This document shows positions 7,019 to 12,648 of a stretch of DNA of 12,648 nucleotides, in pieces; position 1 is the stretch's first letter; each line of letters opens with the position of its first letter. Both the position numbers and the translations under genes were made by a program. Source of the stretch: Clostridia bacterium (lineage in GTDB: Bacteria; Bacillota; Clostridia; Oscillospirales; Acutalibacteraceae); NCBI GenBank assembly GCA_900766945.1, contig CAAFXD010000114.1:1-12648 (forward strand). Reading direction: 5' to 3'. The notes below the pieces were generated by a model. That model was given only the letters and a program-made list of their open reading frames with translations. It made no database searches and was not told where the DNA came from.

Positions 7019-8089
7019 TTAGTCTGCCTCCTTTGTTAAAATGAACGAGAAGGTTCTGTCCTCGTAATTTACAGTCACAAGCGCTTTATTTTCCAATTCC
7101 ATAAAATTCGGCTCGACCGTAATTTCACAGTCCGAAAGCGGAATTTCCCGTTCACTGCCGTCGGAATACACCGCCGTAACGGTCAACCCGTTCAAATCCA
7201 AATCGTCAAACGATGTAACGGTAAAGGAAAATCCCTCGGGGAAGGTGCCGTATATGGAATTGAGTATCACCGTATCTTTTTGGGCAACTACCGTAACAGA
7301 ATACGAAAAGGACAAGCCCCTGTAAAATACCGTTACGGTATATCTGCCCGGGTCGCGCGAAAAACCGCACTCGGTGGTGACTTGGCAGTCGGACAGCGGA
7401 AGTTCACGCTCTGTACCGTCCGTTTCCACGGCAATCACGCGTACGCCGCGCATATCAAGCGCCTCGCCCACCTGATATTCGGTTTTGAGGTCGTCGGGGA
7501 ACACGCCGTAAATGCGCGTAGGAAGTGTTTCCTGCGGTTGCGCGGGGGCGGTTGCGGCAACGCTTTTCACCGTTGCCGGCTCTGCTTCCGCTTCGGTTGT
7601 CGTTTCGGGGGCGGTCGTGGGCATTGTGGGCGCGGCGGTGCTTTCCTCTGCCGCAGTGGGCAGTTCGGGCGTTTCTACGCGCTCGCTTTCAAACCAAGAC
7701 GCAATTTTTTGTTCCATGCGTTTCGCAAGGGTTTCCCCCGTTGTCTGCCGACTGTATACGGAACCTGCCGTAAACAGAAGCAACGCCGCCGCGGCAGAAA
7801 CCGCCAAAATTCGTTGTTGCTTTTTGCGAAGCAGAGAATGCTTTTGGATTTTTTTACAAAATTTTTCATCGGACAAAAGCACCACTGCGGTTTGCGCGCT
7901 TTCGGCTGTTTCCGTTTGCAACTGTAAAAGGACTTCCGCGCACGCGTCAATCAAATCGCAATCCATTGCGTCGCCTTTTTCCAGTTCTGCATCGATAACG
8001 CGGTTTAAATATTCCGTCAACTCGTTTCGGAATGTATCGTCAGCAAAAAGTGCATACAGCACATCTTTATGGATGGTCAAGGTTTCCAA
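7019..8089 (-). CDS. One-pass membrane protein with two extracellular Ig-like (Big_3-type) domains; candidate anti-sigma factor/sensor
   Basis: A 356-residue protein. The cytoplasmic N-terminal part (1-91) is acidic, helical and ends in a basic stretch (KHSLLRKKQQR). One membrane helix follows (about 93-112), then a Thr/Ala/Pro/Glu-rich linker (138-188) suited to crossing the cell wall. Two tandem Ig-like domains (about 190-268 and 276-352) come last. The domains repeat IYGxFPxxx at 193 and 279 and DGxEREhPLSDCxhT at 224 and 310 (h, hydrophobic), which is the style of bacterial Ig-like group 3 domains. Position directly after an ECF sigma gene, with a 23-bp overlap, and a cytoplasm-membrane-ectodomain layout suggest an anti-sigma factor that senses something outside. 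The zinc-binding HxxxCxxC anti-sigma motif is absent, so the role is inferred. The TTG start at 8089 is supported by AAAAGGAGGG at 8097-8106. It is translationally coupled to both neighbours. Confidence 0.8.
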   Translation of the reverse strand: METLTIHKDVLYALFADDTFRNELTEYLNRVIDAELEKGDAMDCDLIDACAEVLLQLQTETAESAQTAVVLLSDEKFCKKIQKHSLLRKKQQRILAVSAAAALLLFTAGSVYSRQTTGETLAKRMEQKIASWFESERVETPELPTAAEESTAAPTMPTTAPETTTEAEAEPATVKSVAATAPAQPQETLPTRIYGVFPDDLKTEYQVGEALDMRGVRVIAVETDGTERELPLSDCQVTTECGFSRDPGRYTVTVFYRGLSFSYSVTVVAQKDTVILNSIYGTFPEGFSFTVTSFDDLDLNGLTVTAVYSDGSEREIPLSDCEITVEPNFMELENKALVTVNYEDRTFSFILTKEAD

Positions 8090-8639
8090 CGCAAATCCCT
8101 CCTTTTCTAAAAGTTTGAATGGTTTCGGTCAATTTTTCCTGAATACGCTTTCGCAATCTGGACGAACGCTGTGCCGCCGCCGCAGGCGAAATCCCGAAGA
8201 TTTCACCAATCTCCGCAAGCGAGCGATGCTCGATATATTTCAGGGTGTAAAACCGCTGTTCTTCTTCGGTTAAGGAAGAAAGCAACTCACCGGAAAGCAA
8301 ATCGTAATCCAAATCGCAAGCGTCGAAGGGAAGTTCTGCCGCCGCAACTTCCGCCGCCGTTTCCAACGGCACGGTACGGCTTTGCTCCTGTTTGAAGCGG
8401 TCCAATGCGCGATGCAGAAAATTGTCGGTTGTTCTATACAAAAACGCGCGCGGGTTTTGAATATCCTCCCCGCAAAGCAGCTTGTTGTAGTACACCAAAA
8501 ACGCCTCCTGCACGCAATCCTCCGCGGACAGCGGTGCCGAGCCTTTGCGGGCGTTGCAGTATTTCATTAACGGCAAATAATAAAGCGAATACGCCTGTTG
8601 TAAGCGTTCGTCCGCCTGTTGTTTTCCAGCGCTGTTCAA
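8067..8639 (-). CDS. ECF-type sigma-70 family RNA polymerase sigma factor
   Basis: A 190-residue alternative sigma factor with only regions 2 and 4. Region 2 (about 12-85) contains LYYLPLMKYC and the typical AEDCVQEAFLVYYNKL (39-54), followed by NPRAFLYRTTDNFLHRALDRF (62-82), the core-binding and -10-recognising helices. Region 4 (about 120-172) shows LTEEEQRFYTLKYIEHRSLAEIGEIFGISPAAAAQRSSRLRKRI, with the helix-turn-helix that reads the -35 element. A linker rich in Ala and Glu joins the two. Length is normal for this class. The TTG start at 8639 has a GGGAG about 10 bp upstream, while the nearby ATG at about 8660 is out of frame. The last 23 bp overlap the next gene, and the final codons encode that gene's ribosome binding site (RKGGI). 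The likely targets are its own operon and perhaps other surface genes. Confidence 0.9.
   Translation of the reverse strand: MNSAGKQQADERLQQAYSLYYLPLMKYCNARKGSAPLSAEDCVQEAFLVYYNKLLCGEDIQNPRAFLYRTTDNFLHRALDRFKQEQSRTVPLETAAEVAAAELPFDACDLDYDLLSGELLSSLTEEEQRFYTLKYIEHRSLAEIGEIFGISPAAAAQRSSRLRKRIQEKLTETIQTFRKGGICVGNLDHP
8097..8106 (-). promoter_or_regulatory. Strong ribosome binding site inside the sigma gene for the TTG start of the membrane protein
   Basis: AAAAGGAGGG on the minus strand lies within the last codons of the sigma factor gene, about 8 bp before TTG 8089. It decides the start and implies coupled translation of the two proteins. Confidence 0.8.
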
Positions 8640-8663
8640 CGGATTCTCTCTCCCTTCATACAG

Positions 8664-8691
8664 TAGTCGGGGAATTTACAAAAACTGACAA
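8664..8691 (-). promoter_or_regulatory. Candidate promoter of the sigma factor operon
   Basis: On the minus strand, TTGTCA (8686-8691) is followed after 16 bp by CGACTA (8664-8669). The upstream box is a 5/6 match to a sigma-A -35, but no sigma-A-like -10 lies at 16-18 bp. The CGAC core at the right distance is instead reminiscent of ECF -10 elements (often CGTC or CGTA), which would fit autoregulation. This is speculative. Confidence 0.3.
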
Positions 8692-8711
8692 AACTTTTTA
8701 TAAAAAAGGAT

Positions 8712-8745
8712 AAAAAACAGGCTGTATCGCGGGATACAGCCTGTT
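8712..8745 (-). terminator. Rho-independent terminator of the lspA-transketolase operon
   Basis: Read on the minus strand, a perfect 13-bp stem (8733-8745 with 8716-8728) with a 4-base loop is followed by six T (A run 8712-8717 on the plus strand). It sits 19 bp after the stop of the transketolase C subunit and separates that operon from the sigma factor operon downstream. Confidence 0.93.
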
Positions 8746-8764
8746 GGGATTTTGCATATTGCGG

Positions 8765-9712
8765 TTACGCTTTCAGCGCGACAGCCGCTTTCGCCTTTTC
8801 GGCGATATGCTGTGCGTCCAGCCCGTAAATGTGTAACAATTCCACAGCGGGGCCGGATTTGCCGAACACATCTTCTACGCCGACGCGCAGTACCGGCACG
8901 GGCACGGTTTCGCAAACGACTTCTGCCACGGCACTGCCCAAGCCCCCGAGGATGTTGTGCTCCTCTGCGGTGACAATCGCGCCGGTTTTCTTGGCGGACT
9001 CGACGATAATCTCGCGGTCAATCGGTTTAATGGTCGCCATGTTGACAACGCGCGCCGAAATGCCGTCCGCCTTTAAGCCTTCCGCCGCCAGCAAGGCTTC
9101 GTTGACCATAAGACCCGTGGCAACAATCGTGACATCATCGCCCTCGGTGAGCACAGCGCCCTTGCCGATTTCGAATTTGTAGGATTCATCGAACACACGC
9201 GGCACGGCAAGTCTGCCGAAACGCATATACACCGGGCCTTCGTGCTCCGCCGCCGCCAGCACGCACGCCCGCGCTTCGACATCGTCGGCAGGATTTAAAA
9301 TCACCATACCGGGAATGGAGCGCATCAACGCAATATCCTCACAGCATTGGTGGCTTGCACCGTCCTCGCCGACGGAAATGCCCGCATGCGTTGCGCCGAT
9401 TTTCACATTCAAATGCGGATACCCGATAGAGTTACGCACCTGTTCAAACGCTCTGCCCGCCGCAAACATTGCAAAGGAGCTTGCAAACACAATGTGCCCC
9501 GTTGCGGCAAGTCCCGCCGCAACACCCATCAGGTTGCCCTCGGCAATGCCGACATCAATGAAGCGTTCGGGAAACGCCTTTTTAAACATACCCGTTTTGG
9601 TTGCCGCCGCAAGGTCGGCGTCGAGCACCAAAACCTTATCGTTTTTTTCGCCCAATTCAACAAGCGTTTTGCCGTAGGCTTCACGCGTTGCACATTTTAC
9701 TACTTCTGCCAT
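8765..9712 (-). CDS. Transketolase, C-terminal subunit (pyrimidine-binding and transketolase C domains)
   Basis: Half of a split transketolase, which moves two-carbon units between sugar phosphates in the non-oxidative pentose phosphate pathway using thiamine diphosphate. The 315-residue subunit has the pyrimidine-binding domain first (about 1-170). It shows DADLAAATKT (31-40), GIAEGNL (55-61), where E58 is the glutamate that activates the cofactor, and THAGISVGEDGASHQ (107-121). The C-terminal domain follows (about 185-310), with a VTIVATG segment and EEHNILGGLGSAVAE. Size fits the family of separate C subunits. ATG 9712 lies 3 bp after the stop of the N subunit, with GGAGG about 9 bp upstream inside that gene's end, so the two halves are made together. 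A strong terminator ends the operon. 1-deoxyxylulose 5-phosphate synthase is less likely because the gene is split and the partner lacks its extra segments. Confidence 0.93.
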   Translation of the reverse strand: MAEVVKCATREAYGKTLVELGEKNDKVLVLDADLAAATKTGMFKKAFPERFIDVGIAEGNLMGVAAGLAATGHIVFASSFAMFAAGRAFEQVRNSIGYPHLNVKIGATHAGISVGEDGASHQCCEDIALMRSIPGMVILNPADDVEARACVLAAAEHEGPVYMRFGRLAVPRVFDESYKFEIGKGAVLTEGDDVTIVATGLMVNEALLAAEGLKADGISARVVNMATIKPIDREIIVESAKKTGAIVTAEEHNILGGLGSAVAEVVCETVPVPVLRVGVEDVFGKSGPAVELLHIYGLDAQHIAEKAKAAVALKA

Positions 9713-9715
9713 ACC

Positions 9716-10558
9716 TTACGCCTCCAATTCTGCCAATGCGGCTTTGAGCTCTGCCATTGCCTGTTCATATTGCTCGGTATTCGGCGCACTGCCGTGCCAG
9801 CCGACGGCGTTTTCCATATATGAAACGCCCTTGCCTTTCACGGTTTTCATCACAACCGCGGTGGGTTTGCCTTTGCACGCTTTTGCGCCTGCCAATGCTT
9901 TTTCAATCGCGTCGTAATCGTGACCGTCAATTTCGAGCACATTCCAGTTAAATGCGGCGAATTTTTCGCCGATCGGGTACGGGGCGTTGACCTCATCCAT
10001 GGTGCCGTCAATCTGCAAATTGTTGTTGTCGATAAAGGCGACTAAATTGTCAAGTCCTTTGTTGCCGGCGAACATTGCCGCCTCCCAGACCTGCCCCTCC
10101 TGTAATTCGCCGTCGCCGAGAACGGTATACACGCGGTAGTCAGCATTGTCAAGCTTTGCGCCGAGCGCCATACCAACCGCGGTGGAAATGCCTTGCCCAA
10201 GCGAGCCGGTACTCATATCCACGCCGGGGACTTTATCCATATTGGGGTGGCCCTGTAAATAACTGTCGGACTTACGCAAGGTTTTTAAGTCCTCCACGGG
10301 GAAAAAGCCTTTGAGCGCCAGCGTTGCATACAGCGCGGGTGCGGCGTGGCCTTTGGAAAGCACAAAACGGTCACGGTTTTCTGCTTTCGGATTTTTCGGG
10401 TCTACGCGCAGTTCGGTGTTGTAAAGCACGCTTAACACATCGCAAATGGAAAGCGACCCGCCCGGGTGCCCGGCTTTGGCGTTATACACGCCCTCCAACA
10501 CGCCCATACGCGCTTTGGTCGCAAAAATCTGCAATTCCTTTTTCTTCGTATCGGTCAT
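9716..10558 (-). CDS. Transketolase, N-terminal subunit (thiamine diphosphate-binding domain)
   Basis: Partner half of the split transketolase. The 280-residue protein carries the diphosphate-binding domain. KAGHPGGSLSICD (28-40) and SKGHAAPALYA (68-78) hold conserved substrate-contacting histidines. GHPNMDKVPGVDMSTGSLGQG (103-123) follows. GDGELQEGQVWEA (148-160) with IDNNNLQID (176-184) forms the classical GDG...NN cofactor and magnesium motif. Length and gene order (N subunit before C subunit, 3 bp apart) are standard for Clostridia. ATG 10558 is preceded by AAGGAGGAG (10565-10573), which overlaps the end of the HAD gene, itself only 3 bp away. Together with the C subunit it should supply ribose 5-phosphate, the substrate of the PRPP synthetase also encoded in this window, but on the other strand and under separate control. 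Confidence 0.95.
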   Translation of the reverse strand: MTDTKKKELQIFATKARMGVLEGVYNAKAGHPGGSLSICDVLSVLYNTELRVDPKNPKAENRDRFVLSKGHAAPALYATLALKGFFPVEDLKTLRKSDSYLQGHPNMDKVPGVDMSTGSLGQGISTAVGMALGAKLDNADYRVYTVLGDGELQEGQVWEAAMFAGNKGLDNLVAFIDNNNLQIDGTMDEVNAPYPIGEKFAAFNWNVLEIDGHDYDAIEKALAGAKACKGKPTAVVMKTVKGKGVSYMENAVGWHGSAPNTEQYEQAMAELKAALAELEA

Positions 10559-10561
10559 CGG

Positions 10562-11410
10562 TTACTCCTCCTTATAATCATACATAATATATTCAAGCAA
10601 ATCCGCCACGGCGCCTTTGTTGCAATGGCACGCATGGAATTTTGCAATTTCGTGCATTTTTTTCGGCGCTTGCCCACAACAAGCGGGCAACCCCACGGTT
10701 TTGAGCATTTCGTAATCATTGAAATAGTCGCCGATTGCGGCGGTATGCGCACGGTCAATGCCGTACATTTCCGCAATATCCATCACGCCGACGCCTTTGT
10801 GTATGCCCTGTTCGAGCATTTCAAAGGACGAAACGGACGAGGACATAAAATTGACGCACGGGTCTTGAATGCTCAGCAAATATTTCTTGACTGCCGATAT
10901 AAGCGGCGGCATCCCTAAGAAAATCACCTTGCCCCAATCGTCGGGCGGCACTTCGGTCGCCTTTTTAAATTTGCGGTGGGGTAAATTGTCCGCCGTGAGC
11001 ATGACATTGGCAAAAATGTGCGCGTTCACAGTATATGCGCGGTCGCTCGTTAAAATTTCGACCTCCACAGCAGGGAATTTTTCGGTCACTTTTTTGACCA
11101 ACTCATACCCTGCGGGGTTAATGGGGTGGAAGCGCAACATTTTTTCATGCTCGTAATCATAAATGCCCGCGCCGTTTAAAAGCACGGCGGGGGTAGAAGC
11201 AATCGGCAGGCTTTGAAACGGTTTGCGCATAGAACTGATATTCCGGCCCGATGCCAAGGTAAAATGCCCGTTTTTTTCCTTTACAAATTCACAAATGCGT
11301 TCATAATTGCGTTTCGGCAGACGGCGCAGCTTGTTATTCAGCGTACCGTCAATATCCGAAGCAACCAGCCAATCAGAAAAATCGGTTTTGTTCGGTGTTT
11401 CAGTCTTCAA
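10562..11410 (-). CDS. HAD superfamily hydrolase, Cof/type IIB sugar-phosphatase family
   Basis: A cytoplasmic phosphatase of the haloacid dehalogenase superfamily. The 282-residue protein shows motif I SDIDGTLNN (18-26), with nucleophile D19 and acid/base D21. Motif II is LASGRN (52-57), the cap domain spans about 85-190, motif III K205 lies in GIHKGVGV, and motif IV is GDYFNDYEM (227-235) with D228 and D232. The C2-type cap between motifs II and III marks the Cof/IIB group, whose members usually hydrolyse sugar phosphates or small phosphoesters. The substrate cannot be read. The TTG start at 11410 is supported by GGAGGAG (11419-11425) at 8 bp and overlaps the end of the pseudouridine synthase gene by 11 bp. 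Being next to the transketolase genes makes a sugar phosphate a reasonable guess, but only a guess. The tail has an unusual cluster of cysteines (C244, C245, C261, C263). Confidence 0.9.
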   Translation of the reverse strand: MKTETPNKTDFSDWLVASDIDGTLNNKLRRLPKRNYERICEFVKEKNGHFTLASGRNISSMRKPFQSLPIASTPAVLLNGAGIYDYEHEKMLRFHPINPAGYELVKKVTEKFPAVEVEILTSDRAYTVNAHIFANVMLTADNLPHRKFKKATEVPPDDWGKVIFLGMPPLISAVKKYLLSIQDPCVNFMSSSVSSFEMLEQGIHKGVGVMDIAEMYGIDRAHTAAIGDYFNDYEMLKTVGLPACCGQAPKKMHEIAKFHACHCNKGAVADLLEYIMYDYKEE

Positions 11411-12323
11411 GCGTTAAACTCCTCCGGAATTTTTCAAAATACGCCGGGAGCGGACTTTCAAATTCCATATATTCTTGGGTACGCGGGTGCACAAAGCCGA
11501 TTTTGCCGGCGTGCAGGCATTGCCCGCAAAGCGAAAGCTCGTTCTTTTTCGGATGCCCGTAAACAGCGTCGCCCGCCAGCGGGTGCCCCAAATACGCCAT
11601 ATGCACGCGAATTTGGTGCGTTCTGCCGGTTTCCAAACGGAATTTCATATAGGCGTACCCTTTATACAATTCTAAGGTTTCATAATGCGTGACCGCATTT
11701 TTGGCATTTTTATCGGTCACCGCCATTTTTTTGCGGTCGCGCGCGTCGCGCCCGATGGGCGCGGTCACCGTACCGTTCGGGGTTTTCAAATGCCCTGTAA
11801 TGATGGCACGGTATTCGCGCGTAAACGAATGCGCGGCAATCTGTTCGGCGAGTGCGCGGTGGGCAAAATCGTTTTTTGCAACAATCAACAGCCCGCTCGT
11901 ATCCTTGTCGATGCGGTGGACAATACCCGGGCGCAATACGCCGTTAATCCCTGACAAACTGTCGCCGCAATGGTATAAAAGCGCGTTGACAAGCGTGCCG
12001 TCAAAATTACCGGGCGCGGGGTGGACGACCATTCCTTTCGGCTTATTGACCACCAGCAAATCCGCGTCCTCATACACAATGTCGAGTGGAATATTCTGCG
12101 CCGCAACCGCCAAGGGCTTTACTTCGGGCGGGGTAAAGGTCAGTTTATCCTCGGTGCGAAGCTTATAATTTTTCGACGCCGCCTTGCCGTTGACGACAGC
12201 GTATCCGTCCTCAATCGCCTTTTGGAGCGCCGAACGCGAGCTTTCGGGAAAAATGCGCGCCAAATATTTGTCGAGCCGTTCGCCCGCAAAATCCGCATCT
12301 ATCAAAATGTCAATCGGTTGCAT
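11400..12323 (-). CDS. RluA/RluD-family 23S rRNA pseudouridine synthase
   Basis: Converts uridine to pseudouridine in RNA, most likely 23S rRNA. The 307-residue protein has an N-terminal S4 RNA-binding domain (about 14-65, GERLDKYLARIFPESSRSALQKAI, with VVNGKAASKNYKL). The catalytic domain follows, with DLLVVNKPKGMVVHPAPG (88-105) and the signature HRIDKDTSGLLIVAKN (136-151); D139 is the catalytic aspartate. The later segments RTHQIRVHMAYLGHPLAGDAVYG are also typical. This is the normal length for RluD-type enzymes with an S4 domain. The ATG at 12323 is chosen because GGAG (12331-12334) stands 7 bp before it; an in-frame upstream start at 12362 would reach far into lspA without such support. 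It overlaps the end of lspA by 14 bp and the start of the HAD gene by 11 bp. The exact target uridine is unknown. Confidence 0.93.
   Translation of the reverse strand: MQPIDILIDADFAGERLDKYLARIFPESSRSALQKAIEDGYAVVNGKAASKNYKLRTEDKLTFTPPEVKPLAVAAQNIPLDIVYEDADLLVVNKPKGMVVHPAPGNFDGTLVNALLYHCGDSLSGINGVLRPGIVHRIDKDTSGLLIVAKNDFAHRALAEQIAAHSFTREYRAIITGHLKTPNGTVTAPIGRDARDRKKMAVTDKNAKNAVTHYETLELYKGYAYMKFRLETGRTHQIRVHMAYLGHPLAGDAVYGHPKKNELSLCGQCLHAGKIGFVHPRTQEYMEFESPLPAYFEKFRRSLTLED
11419..11425 (-). promoter_or_regulatory. Ribosome binding site that sets the TTG start of the HAD gene
   Basis: GGAGGAG on the minus strand lies in the last codons of the pseudouridine synthase gene, 8 bp before TTG 11410. 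No ATG with a comparable site is present in frame nearby. Confidence 0.75.
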
Positions 12324-12648
12324 TTTCGTTCTCCGATACCTGTTTTGTTTTCTTTGCGTCACGGAACATATCGTACAGCAAATAAATAATCAAAATTGCC
12401 GCGCCGACACAAACCAACATATCCGCAAAATTGAACACGGCAAAATCAATAAACAGTGGCTCGATATAATCCACCACAAAACCGCGACCGACGCGGTCAA
12501 TCAAATTGCCCGCACCACCCGCTAAAATGAGAATTGCCGCAACAAAAACAGGAATCGGCTTGCATTTGCCCAACAGCAAATACACAAAGCCACACAAAAG
12601 CACAATCCCCGTAAACACGGACAAAAGCGTTGTATATTGACTGAAAGA
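12310..12648 (-). CDS. lspA: Lipoprotein signal peptidase (signal peptidase II), C-terminal part, 5' end outside window
   Basis: Membrane aspartic protease that removes the signal peptide from lipid-modified prolipoproteins. The frame is open to the window edge, so about the first third is missing; 112 residues are visible. They contain two hydrophobic stretches around VFTGIVLLCGFVYLLLG and PVFVAAILILAGGAG, then the catalytic motif GNLIDR (12493-12510), VVDYIEPLF, and the second catalytic motif FNFADM (12418-12435), ending in a last membrane helix (LVCVGAAILIIYLLYDMF). The two aspartates of these motifs form the known active site. A polar tail (KKTKQVSENENATD) follows. Its stop overlaps the pseudouridine synthase start by 14 bp. 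The lspA-rluD pair is common in Firmicutes, and here it leads the operon that runs to the terminator at 8712-8745. Confidence 0.95.
   Translation of the reverse strand, partial: SFSQYTTLLSVFTGIVLLCGFVYLLLGKCKPIPVFVAAILILAGGAGNLIDRVGRGFVVDYIEPLFIDFAVFNFADMLVCVGAAILIIYLLYDMFRDAKKTKQVSENENATD

Noticed and set aside
7280..8273. Long plus-strand open frames (215 and 253 residues) opposite the membrane protein and sigma factor genes
   Set aside because: They lie antisense to genes with clear domains and good ribosome binding sites. Their translations are Cys/Arg- or Ser-rich low-complexity shadows.
1..12648. CRISPR arrays, tRNA/rRNA genes, insertion sequences, toxin-antitoxin pairs, phage genes
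   Set aside because: No direct repeat array, no recognisable structural RNA and no transposase or integrase motif was seen on either strand. Apart from terminators and promoters the window is almost fully coding.

Overview
The window looks like a chromosomal segment of a spore-forming, Gram-positive Clostridia-type bacterium, plausibly of the Ruminococcaceae/Oscillospiraceae group. Four things point there: the germination protease gpr next to spoIIP, strong GGAGG ribosome binding sites with frequent TTG starts, a transketolase split into two genes, and a secreted protein ending in a dockerin domain. The group assignment is inference. No tRNA, rRNA, CRISPR array, insertion sequence or phage gene was seen.

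Layout. (1) Positions 2-1873, + strand: the 3' end of a cation diffusion facilitator (CDF) transporter with a duplicated cytoplasmic domain, then a long-form PRPP synthetase with its own promoter and a strong terminator. (2) 1897-2286, - strand: rpsT (ribosomal protein S20) with promoter and terminator, converging on the PRPP synthetase gene. (3) 2327-4778, + strand: a sporulation cluster. It holds gpr behind a sigma-F/sigma-G-like promoter, spoIIP, and a small one-pass membrane protein in the place that yqxA occupies in Bacillus subtilis, closed by a 17-bp hairpin terminator. (4) 4816-8691, - strand: a three-gene operon of an ECF-type sigma factor, a one-pass membrane protein with two tandem Ig-like ectodomains (a candidate anti-sigma/sensor), and a secreted leucine-rich-repeat protein with a C-terminal dockerin. 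(5) 8716-12648, - strand: a tightly packed operon read as lspA (partial), RluA/RluD-type pseudouridine synthase, HAD phosphatase, transketolase N-terminal subunit, transketolase C-terminal subunit, terminator.

How the genes work together. Regions 1, 2, 3 and 5 are mostly core functions: metal export, PRPP supply, translation, spore engulfment and germination, lipoprotein maturation, rRNA modification and pentose phosphate metabolism. The most interesting part is region 4. The sigma factor and membrane protein genes overlap by 23 bp, and the membrane protein and LRR-dockerin genes are 1 bp apart. The three are therefore very likely co-expressed, and they look like a self-contained surface-sensing switch that controls a secreted, possibly cohesin-anchored protein. 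The general logic (membrane anti-sigma with an extracellular sensor controlling a secreted dockerin protein) resembles the SigI/RsgI systems of cellulolytic clostridia. However, the sigma factor is of ECF type, and no zinc-binding anti-sigma motif is visible in the cytoplasmic domain.
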